Shown one piece after another: positions 42,427 to 50,997 of a DNA stretch of 64,000 nucleotides; the stretch's first letter is position 1; the number at the start of each line of letters is the position of its first letter. Made by a program: the position numbers and the translations under genes. Below the pieces are notes generated by a model. That model was not told the DNA's origin. It was given only the letters and a program-made list of their open reading frames with translations, and searched no databases. The stretch covers positions 2,565,388-2,629,387 of the forward strand of contig NZ_CP010892.1 in NCBI RefSeq assembly GCF_000931465.1, written 5' to 3'. The DNA comes from Pseudomonas sp. MRSN 12121. Lineage in GTDB: Bacteria > Pseudomonadota > Gammaproteobacteria > Pseudomonadales > Pseudomonadaceae.

Positions 42427-43134
42427 TCACTCCAGGAAACAACGATCGAACAGGTACAGCGCGGCGGGCTTGAGGTTCTCCAGGGTGGCCTGGGGCCGGC
42501 CGCCGTCGCCGCTTTTCTTGCGTCCGGTTTCCTGCAGGTAGCCGGCTTCGCTCATCTTCAGCAGGCGCTGGCGGATGCTGGTCTTGAGCACGGGTCGGCG
42601 CAGCACCAGGGAGAAAATGCTCACCGCCTCGGGGGCGCTGAACTCGTTGCCGAGGAACATCAGCGGCAGGCTGCTGTAGAGGGATTTGGAAAACAGCCGT
42701 TCGTGCGCCTGGGCCACCAGGTCGTTGTGGTCGAAGGGCAGCTTGAAAGCACCGCTGGCCACCTCCGAGAGGGCGAAGAAACCCTGCTTCGGGCCAGGCT
42801 GCAGCAGTTCGCTGGCGATTCCCAGGTAAAAGGTCGAGGACGACCAGCAGCGCGGATCGCGAAAGGCGTCGCCCACCGTGCCCACCTGTTCCAGCCAGGC
42901 CAGGGGCATGTCCACCTTGCTCGAGCGCCGTAGGCGTTCCACGGCATCGTTCAGGCTGCGGTCCTCGACGTCGCCGTTGACCACGATGCCCGGCAGTGCC
43001 CAGTGCCCGGCGAAGGGATCGCTGTCGCGTTGGTGGAGGAGGATTTCCAGCTCGAGGCGTTCGCGGTTATAGCGCAGCAGGCACAGGTCGATGGTGTGCA
43101 GATAGGCGCTGGGGAGGGGGGGGCGGTCGTGCAT
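42427..43134 (-). CDS. nrtR: NrtR-type NUDIX-related transcriptional regulator of NAD biosynthesis
   Basis: 235 residues. N-terminal NUDIX-like ADP-ribose-binding domain with a degenerate Nudix box (PGIVVNGDVEDRSLNDAVERLRRSS: the catalytic Glu residues are absent, as in NrtR). C-terminal winged helix (IFSLVLRRPVLKTSIRQRLLKMSEAGYLQETGRKKSGDGGRPQATL). NrtR represses NAD synthesis genes and releases DNA when ADP-ribose rises. It sits two bases after nadD2 and is divergent from pncA-pncB-nadE, as in P. aeruginosa. Two NrtR-type palindromes lie in the divergent region. Confidence 0.88.
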   Translation of the reverse strand: MHDRPPLPSAYLHTIDLCLLRYNRERLELEILLHQRDSDPFAGHWALPGIVVNGDVEDRSLNDAVERLRRSSKVDMPLAWLEQVGTVGDAFRDPRCWSSSTFYLGIASELLQPGPKQGFFALSEVASGAFKLPFDHNDLVAQAHERLFSKSLYSSLPLMFLGNEFSAPEAVSIFSLVLRRPVLKTSIRQRLLKMSEAGYLQETGRKKSGDGGRPQATLENLKPAALYLFDRCFLE

Positions 43135-43135
43135 A

Positions 43136-43681
43136 TCAACTTCCGTGGACGGCGTAGAGGCCGTAGTTTAGCGGATTCATCCCCGGGGCCAGCCAGTGGC
43201 TGGGTGGTGTTTCGCCGCGGGCCAGGTATTGGCGCAGCACCGTACTGCGCACCCCGGGCTGCTCCTCGATGCGCAGGATGGAAAAACGCCGCAGCAGTTC
43301 CGCGCCGCGATGGAATCCGGGCAGCTGGCGCGCCACGTCTTCCCCCACCACCAGGGCGATGCGCTTGCCGTCAAGGGCCAGGTCGTCCGCCAGCCGTTGC
43401 AGCAGGGTGTAGCTGTAGACCGGGGCGGGATCGGCCAGGGCCAGCGCCTGCTCCACCCGGCTCACCGCCAGTTCGGCGGGGCTCTGCGCTTGCAGGTGCC
43501 GGGTGATGGCCTGCAACCAGCTCACGCGCTGCTCGAAGTCGGCCATGCACTTGCCATCCGGGTGGCGGAAGCTGGGGACCACCAGCACCCGCCGGGCGTG
43601 GCGGGCGGCTTCGAGCATCACCCGGGCATGTCCGGCGTGGGGCGGGTTGAAGGCGCCGCCGTAAAGGGCCAGTTCAAACAT
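43136..43681 (-). CDS. nadD2: Nicotinate-nucleotide adenylyltransferase-like protein (NadD2)
   Basis: 181 residues. Nucleotidyltransferase fold: LALYGGAFNPPHAGHARVMLEAA at the N-terminus (HAGH = the HxGH motif) and PGVRSTVLRQYLARG near the end (SxTxxR-like). It adenylylates NaMN to deamido-NAD. Shorter than the housekeeping NadD, and clustered with NAD genes, so it is the accessory NadD2 type. AAGGAG precedes the ATG; an NrtR-type operator lies 15 bases upstream of it. Downstream nrtR and NUDIX genes follow in tight succession. Confidence 0.88.
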   Translation of the reverse strand: MFELALYGGAFNPPHAGHARVMLEAARHARRVLVVPSFRHPDGKCMADFEQRVSWLQAITRHLQAQSPAELAVSRVEQALALADPAPVYSYTLLQRLADDLALDGKRIALVVGEDVARQLPGFHRGAELLRRFSILRIEEQPGVRSTVLRQYLARGETPPSHWLAPGMNPLNYGLYAVHGS

Positions 43682-43695
43682 CGGCTTCTCCTTTT

Positions 43696-43716
43696 TTGGT
43701 ACATGACGTGTACTTT
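43696..43716. promoter_or_regulatory. NrtR operator, nadD2 side
   Basis: Core GTACATG-A-CGTGTAC (43699-43713), a palindrome with one mismatch, 18 bases upstream of the nadD2 start. It matches the perfect copy 109 bases away. Its position just before the start suits repression of the nadD2-nrtR-nudix transcript. Confidence 0.72.
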
Positions 43717-43804
43717 ATCATCGCTTGCTTTAACCGGGAAATCTCTCGGATGCATTGAATTATTTTGCTAGTGGAAGATGATCGACCAAGAACTTCTTGC
43801 AATG

Positions 43805-43825
43805 AAAGTACATGACATGTACTTT
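43805..43825. promoter_or_regulatory. NrtR operator, pncA side (perfect palindrome)
   Basis: Arms AAAGTACATG and CATGTACTTT around a central A make a perfect 21-base palindrome, 27 bases upstream of pncA. The NrtR family recognises such AT-flanked palindromes; with the second copy it forms a two-site control region for both transcripts. Confidence 0.8.
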
Positions 43826-43852
43826 ATGGTTCATGCAGAGGAGAGACCCAGC

Positions 43853-44500
43853 ATGAACAGCCAGACAATGAAAACCGCTTCCTTCGATGTCGATGCGCAA
43901 AAGAGCTTCACCCCGCTGTGCCCGAACGAGTTGCCAGTGGCCGAGGGCGACCGTATCGGTGGCGAGCTGAATTTCATGGCGACCCTGGCCAGCCTGCGGG
44001 TGGGCAGCAAGGACGCCCACAGTCCCCAGGCTCCCTGGGTGGTGGCCGGGCACGAGCAAATGCTGCAGCCCACCGGCCTGGAACACGCCGACCTGACCTG
44101 GGTCAGCCACTGCGTGCCGGGCACCGAGGGCTTCACCCTGCTCGACGAGCTGCCCGCTCCCTACGACTACGACTACTTCGTGTGGAAGGGCGTGGAGCCG
44201 GACCTGCACCCCTACGGCGCCTGCTACCACGACCTGCACGGCAAGCTGTCCACCGGGGTCATCGAGTTCCTGAAGAGCCAGGGTGTGCAACGGGTGATAG
44301 TCGGCGGCCTGGCCCTGGACTTCTGCGTCAAGACCACCGCCCTGCAACTGGCCGCCGCGGGTTTCGAGGTGATCGTCCACCTGCCGGCCTGCCGCGCCAT
44401 CAGTGCCGAGGGCGCTACCCGGGCGATCGCGGACATGCAACAAGCGGGCATCGCGATAGCCGCGACCCGCGAAGCGACCACCAGACTGATCGGTATGTGA
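43853..44500 (+). CDS. pncA: Nicotinamidase (isochorismatase-like cysteine hydrolase)
   Basis: 215 residues from the ATG at 43853 (GAGGAGA ten bases upstream); a longer frame begins before the operator and is not used. Catalytic triad Asp14 (DVDAQKSFTP), Lys112 (FVWKGVEPDLH) and Cys158 (LALDFCVKTTAL), with metal-site residues around DAH (54-56). It deaminates nicotinamide to nicotinate, the first step of the salvage pathway that continues with PncB. Nine bases separate it from pncB. Confidence 0.9.
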   Translation: MNSQTMKTASFDVDAQKSFTPLCPNELPVAEGDRIGGELNFMATLASLRVGSKDAHSPQAPWVVAGHEQMLQPTGLEHADLTWVSHCVPGTEGFTLLDELPAPYDYDYFVWKGVEPDLHPYGACYHDLHGKLSTGVIEFLKSQGVQRVIVGGLALDFCVKTTALQLAAAGFEVIVHLPACRAISAEGATRAIADMQQAGIAIAATREATTRLIGM

Positions 44501-44509
44501 GGAGGCACC

Positions 44510-45739
44510 ATGGACAGTGCATTCGATCGCAGTAACGGCGTGATCCAGAGCCTGCTGGACACCGACTACTACACCTTCACCATGATGCAGGCGGTGCTGC
44601 ACCAGCACCCGAATGTCGAGGTGGAGTACCAGTTCATCGTGCGCTCCAGGGAGTCCCTGGTGCACCTGATCCCGGAAATCCGCCAGGAGCTGGAGAAGCT
44701 CGCGGGCCTGCAGATGCGTGAAGGCGAGCAGCGCTTTTTGTTCAACAAGCGCTTTCGCGAATACCTGACCCCGGACTTCGAGCAGTTCCTCGGCCTGTTC
44801 CGCTTCAACCTGCGCTACATCCACGTGGCCGCCCTCGATGGCCAGCTGAGCATCCGCGTGCGTGGGCCGATGCTGCACTGCATCATGTTCGAGCAGCCGG
44901 TGCTGGCCATGGTCAGCGAACTGCGCAACCGCCAGCGGTATCCGGAGGTGGAGCTCGAGGATGTCAGCCGCCGGCTGTACCAGAAGTTCGAATGGCTGGA
45001 GAAAAACGCCAGCCGCGAAGAACTCGCCGAATTCCGCGTCTCGGATTTCTCCACCCGCCGGCGCCTGTCGTTCAAGGCCCAGCGCGAAGTGGTGAAGATC
45101 ATGAGCAGCGATTTCCCCGGGGTCTTCGTCGGCACCAGCAATGCGCACCTGGCCTATGAGTTCGACCTGCCGTTGATCGGCACCATGGCCCACCAGTGGC
45201 TGATGGTGCACCAGCAACTGGGGCGCTTGCGCGAGAGCCAGAACGCCGCGCTGGAAAACTGGGTGCGCGAATACCGCGGCCGCCTGGGCATCGCCCTGAC
45301 CGACTGCATCAGCACCGACTTTTTCCTCAAGGATTTCGACCTGTACTTCGCCAAGCTCTACGACGGCCTGCGCCAGGACTCCGGCGACCCGTTGCTCTGG
45401 GCCGACAAGGTCCTGGCCCGCTACCGCGAACTGGGCATCGACCCGCGGAGCAAGGACCTGATGTTCTCCGACGGCCTGAACTTCGAGAAATGCCTGCCGA
45501 TCCTGCGCCATGTGCGGGGCCAGGCGCGGTTCGGTTTCGGCATGGGCACCAGCCTGGCCTGCGACGTCGACGGCGTCGAGCCGCTGAGCATCGTGATGAA
45601 GCTGGTGCGGGTGCATGGCGAACCGGTGGTGAAGTTCTCCGACGACCCGATCAAGAACGTCTGCGAAGACCCATCCTTCCTCAGATACGCGGCGCAGGTC
45701 TTCAGCGTCGACCTTGCCCACTCGCCCCTGGAGGCCTGA
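44510..45739 (+). CDS. pncB: Nicotinate phosphoribosyltransferase
   Basis: 409 residues, standard PncB length. N-terminal [28 protein letters not shown] is diagnostic. Further on are [14 protein letters not shown] (regulatory His region partly changed), [23 protein letters not shown] and VGTS. It joins nicotinate to PRPP to give NaMN, consuming ATP. GGAGG immediately upstream. Downstream nadE begins after one base. Confidence 0.92.
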   Translation: MDSAFDRSNGVIQSLLDTDYYTFTMMQAVLHQHPNVEVEYQFIVRSRESLVHLIPEIRQELEKLAGLQMREGEQRFLFNKRFREYLTPDFEQFLGLFRFNLRYIHVAALDGQLSIRVRGPMLHCIMFEQPVLAMVSELRNRQRYPEVELEDVSRRLYQKFEWLEKNASREELAEFRVSDFSTRRRLSFKAQREVVKIMSSDFPGVFVGTSNAHLAYEFDLPLIGTMAHQWLMVHQQLGRLRESQNAALENWVREYRGRLGIALTDCISTDFFLKDFDLYFAKLYDGLRQDSGDPLLWADKVLARYRELGIDPRSKDLMFSDGLNFEKCLPILRHVRGQARFGFGMGTSLACDVDGVEPLSIVMKLVRVHGEPVVKFSDDPIKNVCEDPSFLRYAAQVFSVDLAHSPLEA

Positions 45740-45740
45740 C

Positions 45741-46568
45741 ATGACTCGCCAGACCCAAGAACGTATCGCCCGGGAACTGGGCATCGACCGGCAACTGCTG
45801 CGCGGCGGCGAGGCGGGCGAAATAGCCCGGCGCGTGGCCTTTATCCAGCAGGTGCTGCGCGAATCCGGCTGCCGGACCCTGGTGCTGGGCATCAGTGGCG
45901 GCGTCGACTCCCTGACCGCCGGCCGCCTGTGCCAACTGGCGGTGGAGCAACTGCGCGAGACCGGGCACGAGGCGCGCTTTATCGCCATGCGCCTGCCTTA
46001 CCGCAGCCAGGCCGACGAAAGCGACGCCCAGGCGGCCCTGGACTTCATTCGCCCGGACAGCATCAGCACCTGCAACATTGCGGACTGTGTCGACGGCCTG
46101 ATGAGTCAGGTGCAGGTCGATGGGCTGCGACCCTCGGCGGCCCTTACGGATTTTGCCAAGGGCAACGTCAAGGCGCGGGCGCGGATGCTGGCCCAGTACG
46201 CGGTGGCCAATTTCAGCAATGGCCTGGTGGTGGGGACCGACCATGGCGCCGAGGCGCTGATGGGGTTTTTCACCAAGTTCGGCGATGGCGCCTGCGACCT
46301 GGCGCCGTTGTCCGGGCTGACCAAGACCCAGGTGCGCCTGCTGGCCGAGGCGCTGGATGCGCCCCAGCGCCTGGTGCACAAGGCACCCACCGCGGACCTC
46401 GAAGAACTGGCGCCGGGCAAGCTGGACGAAACCGCCTATGGCTGCAGCTACGAGGAGATCGATGCCTACCTGATGGGCGAGCCGGTGAGCGACAGCGTGC
46501 GCGAGCTGATCGAAAGCGCTTATCGGCGCACCGCCCATAAACGCGCCTTGCCGCGCACTCCCGCCTGA
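45741..46568 (+). CDS. nadE: Ammonia-dependent NAD+ synthetase
   Basis: 275 residues, matching E. coli NadE. The PP-loop SGGVDS is at residues 52-57, [33 protein letters not shown] around 166-198 and [15 protein letters not shown] around 216. It amidates deamido-NAD to NAD. Last gene of the pncA-pncB-nadE operon; with NadD2 on the other side the window encodes the full nicotinamide-to-NAD route. GGAGG before the ATG at 45741 sets the start. Confidence 0.93.
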   Translation: MTRQTQERIARELGIDRQLLRGGEAGEIARRVAFIQQVLRESGCRTLVLGISGGVDSLTAGRLCQLAVEQLRETGHEARFIAMRLPYRSQADESDAQAALDFIRPDSISTCNIADCVDGLMSQVQVDGLRPSAALTDFAKGNVKARARMLAQYAVANFSNGLVVGTDHGAEALMGFFTKFGDGACDLAPLSGLTKTQVRLLAEALDAPQRLVHKAPTADLEELAPGKLDETAYGCSYEEIDAYLMGEPVSDSVRELIESAYRRTAHKRALPRTPA

Positions 46569-46614
46569 TCCTTTTGCCGCAGCAGGAACCGGCTCGCCAG
46601 CCAATGGAGGGCCG

Positions 46615-47082
46615 TCAGTCCGGCCATTTCTTCAGGGCTGCGCGACACTCTTCGGTCAGTTCGGCCATATGTTCCCGCACTTCTGGCCAACCCAGCAGCT
46701 CCAGCGCCTCACGGGCGCCCAGGTGCAGCGGCGCCCACTGTGGATGCTCGAAGCCATTGTCCTCGAGGGTCATTCCATAGGCCTGCGGGCTCAGGGCTTC
46801 ACAGGCGCTCAACAGGCTTTGCAGGCGCGAGTGCAAGTTCGGCGCCAGATGGGCAGGGAAACGCTGCACGAAGTGCGCGAGGTAATCGAGATGGTCGGAC
46901 CACAGATTGCATTCGGCGCAGCAGCCGATTTCCTCTCGCTGCGGGCCCGCATCCAGGGCCAGGAATTCCAGGGCCGGGCCGAGTTCGCCGACCAGGATGA
47001 TTTTTCGGTATTCGTCCTGGCCATACCAGGTCCAGATTCTCGATCCGATGGTGGGTGTCTCGTCGATGCCCGCTTGCACCAT
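46615..47082 (-). CDS. Conserved hypothetical protein
   Basis: 155 residues from the ATG at 47082 (AAGG five bases upstream); open sequence above has no ribosome site. Acidic, soluble: GSRIWTWYGQDEYRKIILVGELGPALEFLALDAG, then a CCAECN cluster near residue 60 and helical sequence to the end. Family not recognised. Convergent with nadE and downstream of the amino-acid monooxygenase terminator. Confidence 0.62.
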   Translation of the reverse strand: MVQAGIDETPTIGSRIWTWYGQDEYRKIILVGELGPALEFLALDAGPQREEIGCCAECNLWSDHLDYLAHFVQRFPAHLAPNLHSRLQSLLSACEALSPQAYGMTLEDNGFEHPQWAPLHLGAREALELLGWPEVREHMAELTEECRAALKKWPD

Positions 47083-47193
47083 TTGCCTTCTTCTCCATAC
47101 CGTCAGCGCGCTCGTTCGCCCAGGGGGGGCGAACAGTCGATGCCCTAGGCTACAGCATCGTTCCGGGCGCGTCCGGTGGGGGAGACCACGAAG

Positions 47194-47225
47194 TAAAACC
47201 CCCGCCGTGCAAGCAGCGGCGGGGG
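47194..47225 (-). terminator. Terminator of the amino-acid monooxygenase gene
   Basis: Stem CCCCCGCCG (47199-47207) / CGGCGGGGG (47217-47225), 9-base loop. On the minus strand it is followed by TTTTACTT. It starts 20 bases past the stop of the minus-strand gene at 47246. Confidence 0.85.
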
Positions 47226-47245
47226 CCGGGTTCACGGCAGTTCGG

Positions 47246-49069
47246 TCAACCCAGTTCTATCGGCTTGAGGCTTTCCCAGGACTCGACCGGGCCCGGGTTG
47301 CCCGGCAGGCTGCCACCGCCGAAACAGACCGCCAGCTTGTTCACCGCGTTCAGCGCGGTGGTGACCGCGCCCTCGGCCCAGCCGGCGGTCCATGACACAT
47401 CGTCGCCGGCCAGGATGAAGCGATCGGGCTTGCCGGTGTCGATGCCGCTCATGAACTGGGAGAAGATCCGGCGCTGGTACTCATACTGGCCCGGCAGGTT
47501 CATCTTGAACGCGCCCAGGTAGAGCGGCTGGTCCTCCCAGTTGTGTTCCACGAACGGATTGACCGTGCTGTATTGCTCGTTGAGGTCGATGGCCGGGTAG
47601 ATGTTGTCCAGCAGGTTGGTACACAGGTCGACATGCTGCGGCAGCGGGTCGGGGCGATCGCCGAGGAATTTCAGGGCATCGTCGTTCCAGGTGTAGGAGA
47701 GGAAGATCCCGCTACCCTTGTAGGTCCCGGTGCTCTTCGAGTAGTCGACCAGATAGGTGCCGCGCGTGAGCCGGTCGGAGAGGGTGATGCTCATTTTGCG
47801 CTGCTGGTTGGCCGCCACCGGGTCGTTCCAGAACGGCCGCTGGGTGGCGGCGAAGATCTTCGCCGACTGCATGTAGTGGGTATACATGATGGCTTCCCAG
47901 GTCGGCTGCGGCAGCAGGCTGTCCATGGCGGGTAGGTTCTGCGGGGTGCCGGAGTAGCGCAGCTTGTCGAGGATCCGCACGTGAGGGGTGTAGACCACGC
48001 TGGCGAATTCCTGGCGGTGCTGGGTGTTGGTGCGCGTGTCGGTGATCAGGACCCGGAACGAGCCGTCCGGCTGGCGCTCGATGTGCCGGACTTCCTTGTG
48101 GAACGGGTCGGCGAAGACTTCCCGCGACAGCGCTTCGACCGTGGTGCCTTCAGGCCAGTACACCTGGGTATCGCCCAGTTCTCCCGGGGTTTTCGACCAG
48201 AGCCGTTGCGGCAGGCTGGAGGAGCCGTCGAACATCAGTTGATGGTCGGCATCCAGGCCGGTGTACAGCACACGCAGCAGTTCGAGGATGCTGTTGGGGT
48301 AGTCGGTGTTCCAGCCGCCGGTGCCGAAGCCGATCTGCCCGAACAGGTCGATCTCGGCCTTGGTCCAGCCGGAGTTCTGCAGCAGCGCGGCGTAGAAACT
48401 GACATCGTCGCCGCTGGTGCCCGTGGCGGGCTTCAACACCGACTCCCACAGCTCCTTGATCTTCTGCTGGTTGATGCTGCCTTCGCTCATGGCCGCTTCC
48501 ATGGCGGCGAAGTGGTAGTGCTCCAGGAACTCGTCGAAGAACTGGTTTTCCAGGTCGACGTATTCCTGGGGCTTGGGAAAGGCCGGGTTGCCGTCCACTT
48601 CGTAATAGACCTTCTCGCCCTGGTAGTCGACCACGGTGCTGATGGCCGCGGCGGTGCCGGGGTTGGGAAAGTCCGTGGAGTTCGCGGTCATGCCGACTTT
48701 GCGGAAGTAGTGGAACAGCGCCTTGCCGGAGACCGGGAAACGCATCGCGCCCAGCTCGCAGAGCACTTCGCTGCCGGGGTCGCCCTGGACCTTGGCGTAG
48801 AGTCGGCCGCCGAGGCGGTCCGAAGCCTCGACCACCACCGGATGCAGGCCCATGCGCAGCGCTTCATAGGCCGCCACCAGGCCGGCCGCGCCGGCGCCGA
48901 CAATCAGCACCTTTTGCCCGTGGTTCGCCGCTGCCACACTGCCCAGTGGACGGCCCTCGGCCTCTTGCAGGTAGTTGGCGTAGTGGAAGGGGAAGTCCGG
49001 AATCAGCGCGGTGACGTCCTTGTTCATGCGCAGGGGAGAGCGGTTGGTTCTTGAAGGAATCGCAGACAT
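47246..49069 (-). CDS. FAD-dependent L-amino-acid monooxygenase/oxidase (DavB/IaaM-like)
   Basis: 607 residues. Rossmann FAD motif KVLIVGAGAAGLVAAYEALRMGL (about residue 53) and DRLGGRLYAK. Very close in architecture to the lysine 2-monooxygenase DavB of P. putida: GFGTGGWNTDYPNSILELLRVLYTG matches the DavB GFGTGGWDSDFPNS region, and the end reads DRFILAGDDVSWTAGWAEGAVTTALNAV. Such enzymes convert L-lysine to 5-aminovaleramide or tryptophan to indole-3-acetamide. No amidase (DavA or IaaH) gene is adjacent, so the substrate is open. AAGGAG eight bases before the ATG. No signal peptide. Confidence 0.82.
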   Translation of the reverse strand: MSAIPSRTNRSPLRMNKDVTALIPDFPFHYANYLQEAEGRPLGSVAAANHGQKVLIVGAGAAGLVAAYEALRMGLHPVVVEASDRLGGRLYAKVQGDPGSEVLCELGAMRFPVSGKALFHYFRKVGMTANSTDFPNPGTAAAISTVVDYQGEKVYYEVDGNPAFPKPQEYVDLENQFFDEFLEHYHFAAMEAAMSEGSINQQKIKELWESVLKPATGTSGDDVSFYAALLQNSGWTKAEIDLFGQIGFGTGGWNTDYPNSILELLRVLYTGLDADHQLMFDGSSSLPQRLWSKTPGELGDTQVYWPEGTTVEALSREVFADPFHKEVRHIERQPDGSFRVLITDTRTNTQHRQEFASVVYTPHVRILDKLRYSGTPQNLPAMDSLLPQPTWEAIMYTHYMQSAKIFAATQRPFWNDPVAANQQRKMSITLSDRLTRGTYLVDYSKSTGTYKGSGIFLSYTWNDDALKFLGDRPDPLPQHVDLCTNLLDNIYPAIDLNEQYSTVNPFVEHNWEDQPLYLGAFKMNLPGQYEYQRRIFSQFMSGIDTGKPDRFILAGDDVSWTAGWAEGAVTTALNAVNKLAVCFGGGSLPGNPGPVESWESLKPIELG

Positions 49070-49378
49070 GGGGTTTCTCCTTGAAAGTCATTTCCATGTG
49101 TTTCCACGTGCTCGATGGCTCTATTTCGATAGTCGCCAGCGGTTCCAGCCTAGAACAGATTCCCGAGTCGTGTCGGGTTGGAGGCGTGTGGGTTGCTGCT
49201 TCCGTAGGCGCCAGGCTTGCCGGCGATAGCGATGGTGAGGACGCCATCGCGAGCAAGCTTCGCTCCTACGGTTGAGTGGCGTGTGGCTGCTTTTGTAGGA
49301 GCCAGGCTTGCCGGCGATAGCGGTGGTGAGGACGCCATCGCGAGCAAGCTTCGCTCCTACGGTTGGTGTGTGTGGAGG
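49070..49378. repeat. Spacer with tandem REP-like units
   Basis: 309 bases without a gene. Two near-identical units of about 71 bases, each from GTAGG to CCTAC (49204-49274 and 49295-49365), lie with a period of 91. Each has a self-complementary pair of ends, AGGCTTGCCGGCGATAGC and GCAAGCTTCGCTCCTAC. A related unit is at 56284. They match the Pseudomonas REP/BIME type. The first 130 bases look like the monooxygenase promoter region. Confidence 0.8.
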
Positions 49379-49771
49379 CTAGGCCTGTACCGCTGTGCAC
49401 AGCTCTACGAGCATGCCGTCGGGGCAGCGCACATAGGACACCACCTGGCCCCAGGGTTTTTCGCTTGGCGCGCTGAGTTCGCTGGCGCCGGCATCCAGCG
49501 CCCGTTGGTGGGCGGTGTGCACGTCTTCACAGACCAGGCCGATTTCCATACCCAGCGGTTTTACCGAACGGTGAGCCTCGACGTGACCACCGTCGAAATT
49601 CATCCCGGCCAGCTCATGGGCGGCGAAGGCCAGCGCAGTGGCGCCGGTTTCCAGTTCGCCGTAGGTGCCGGACTCATGGAGGAAGCGGGTCGGCAGGCCG
49701 AAGGCCCGGTTGAAGAATGCCAGCGAGGCGCTGACATCGGGGACGTAGAGAATGGTGTAGGCGAATTTCAT
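49379..49771 (-). CDS. VOC family protein (glyoxalase/bleomycin resistance fold)
   Basis: 130 residues from the ATG at 49771. VOC fold: FAYTILYVPDVSASLAFFNRAFGLPTRFLHESGTYGELETG, then EIGLVCEDVHTAHQRALDAGASELSAPSEKPWGQVVSYVRCPDGMLVELCT. The terminal Glu in VELC is a usual metal ligand. Could be a lyase, dioxygenase or resistance protein; nothing decides it. AAGGAA upstream. Confidence 0.85.
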   Translation of the reverse strand: MKFAYTILYVPDVSASLAFFNRAFGLPTRFLHESGTYGELETGATALAFAAHELAGMNFDGGHVEAHRSVKPLGMEIGLVCEDVHTAHQRALDAGASELSAPSEKPWGQVVSYVRCPDGMLVELCTAVQA

Positions 49772-49823
49772 GGTTGAGCGTTCCTTGTTCGTGACGACGG
49801 CGGATTCTGCCACGCCTGCTGTT

Positions 49824-50195
49824 TTATTCGCTGCCCTGGCACCAGCCCGGGCGTGCGTCCTGGTAGGAATGGTGGGTCGGCTTCAGCAGTTCCTGGTCGT
49901 TGTCGTCGAAGCTGCCCAGCAGCAGGGCGACGGTGGGTTCATCGTCGATCGCTCCCAGGGAGCTGCCGCACCGGGGGCAGAACGCACGGCTGGAATAGTC
50001 GGACGAGCGAAAGGTCGCTGGCACGCTGCTCCAGGTCACCCGCTCCCGGGGGAACTCGACCCAGGCCGCGCTGAGCGCGCCGGTGTGTCGCTGGCACAGC
50101 TTGCACGAACAGTAGTGCGGATTGTGCGCCGGCCCCAGGGCCTGGAAGCGGATCTGCCCGCACAGGCAGCCGCCGCTGTAAACCAATGGATTCAT
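49824..50195 (-). CDS. GFA family protein (glutathione-dependent formaldehyde-activating fold)
   Basis: 123 residues. Zinc-binding GFA pattern: SGGCLCGQIRFQALG (two Cys), HYCSCKLCQRHTGALSAAWVEF (C-x-C-x2-C) and YSSRAFCPRCGSSLGAID (C-P-x-C-G). Members bind Zn; the original Gfa/CENP-V enzyme was linked to S-hydroxymethylglutathione formation, but many GFA proteins are of unknown function. AAGGAG upstream. Divergent from the Fae-like gene at 50475, so a shared one-carbon theme is possible. Confidence 0.86.
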   Translation of the reverse strand: MNPLVYSGGCLCGQIRFQALGPAHNPHYCSCKLCQRHTGALSAAWVEFPRERVTWSSVPATFRSSDYSSRAFCPRCGSSLGAIDDEPTVALLLGSFDDNDQELLKPTHHSYQDARPGWCQGSE

Positions 50196-50474
50196 TGCCT
50201 GCTCCTTTAGCGTTCAGGGTGCCGGGCAAGGGTATTACCTAATCTCATGGCCCCATGATTTTTATTGGTTACAGGCCGCTACAAGGGCGGTGCTACAAAA
50301 GCGCAAACACAGCTCAGCCATAACAACAAAGAGTGTTTGCCCATGATCCCGTCTCGTTTTTGCCACGTCCGTGGCACCCGCGCCTCGCTATCCCGTTCCG
50401 GCCTCGCTTGCCACGCACCGTGTGTGCGGCCGATGACCGCCACCTGTTTCCCCACGCTCCAGGAGTAACTGTCC

Positions 50475-50987
50475 ATGAAAGCACTCGACCTCTATATCGG
50501 TGAAGGTTTCGAAGGTCCGGGCGTGAACGCCGCGCACATCAATATCCTCATCGGCCCGCGCAACGGCCCGGCGGGCCAGGCCTTCGCCAACAGCCTGGCG
50601 TCGCCCAGCCAGGGCCATTGCCCGTTCATGGTGATCGCCCAGCCGAACATCCCGGTCAAGCCGATGACCCTGTACGTCAACAAGGCGGCCATTGGCAGTG
50701 ACTTGCATGGCAACGCCACCTGGGGCGCGTCGCAGGCCGGTATCGCCAAGGCGGTGCTCGAAGCGCTGCTCGACGGCACCCTGCCCAAGGAAGCCGAGGA
50801 CGAATGGGCCATCGTCACCGCCAACTGGGTCAACCCGGCCTGCGACGACCTGGATGCGGTCTACCGGAACAACTACAACGCCTGCCGCACGGCGATTCGC
50901 GCGGCCCTGACCGGCAAGCCGGAAACCGCGCAACTGAAGGACGTTGTCGCGCATATCAGCAACCCGTTCTACACCCCCAAAGCCTGA
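50475..50987 (+). CDS. Formaldehyde-activating enzyme (Fae) homologue
   Basis: 170 residues. Matches Fae of methylotrophs: GVNAAHINILIGPRNGPAGQAF aligns with [20 protein letters not shown], keeping the catalytic His (His21), and IAQPNIPVKPMTLYVNKAAI aligns with IAPNLPCKPNTLMFNKVTI. True Fae joins formaldehyde to tetrahydromethanopterin, a cofactor Pseudomonas is not known to make, so this copy may use another carrier or serve a different role. It is followed by aldo/keto reductase, aldehyde dehydrogenase and MFS genes. GGAG lies about 7 bases before the ATG. Confidence 0.87.
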   Translation: MKALDLYIGEGFEGPGVNAAHINILIGPRNGPAGQAFANSLASPSQGHCPFMVIAQPNIPVKPMTLYVNKAAIGSDLHGNATWGASQAGIAKAVLEALLDGTLPKEAEDEWAIVTANWVNPACDDLDAVYRNNYNACRTAIRAALTGKPETAQLKDVVAHISNPFYTPKA

Positions 50988-50997
50988 GGTTCGCACC

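Noticed and set aside
43760-45988. A 742-codon minus-strand frame opposite pncA-pncB
   Set aside because: Shadow of two clear enzymes; no family features.
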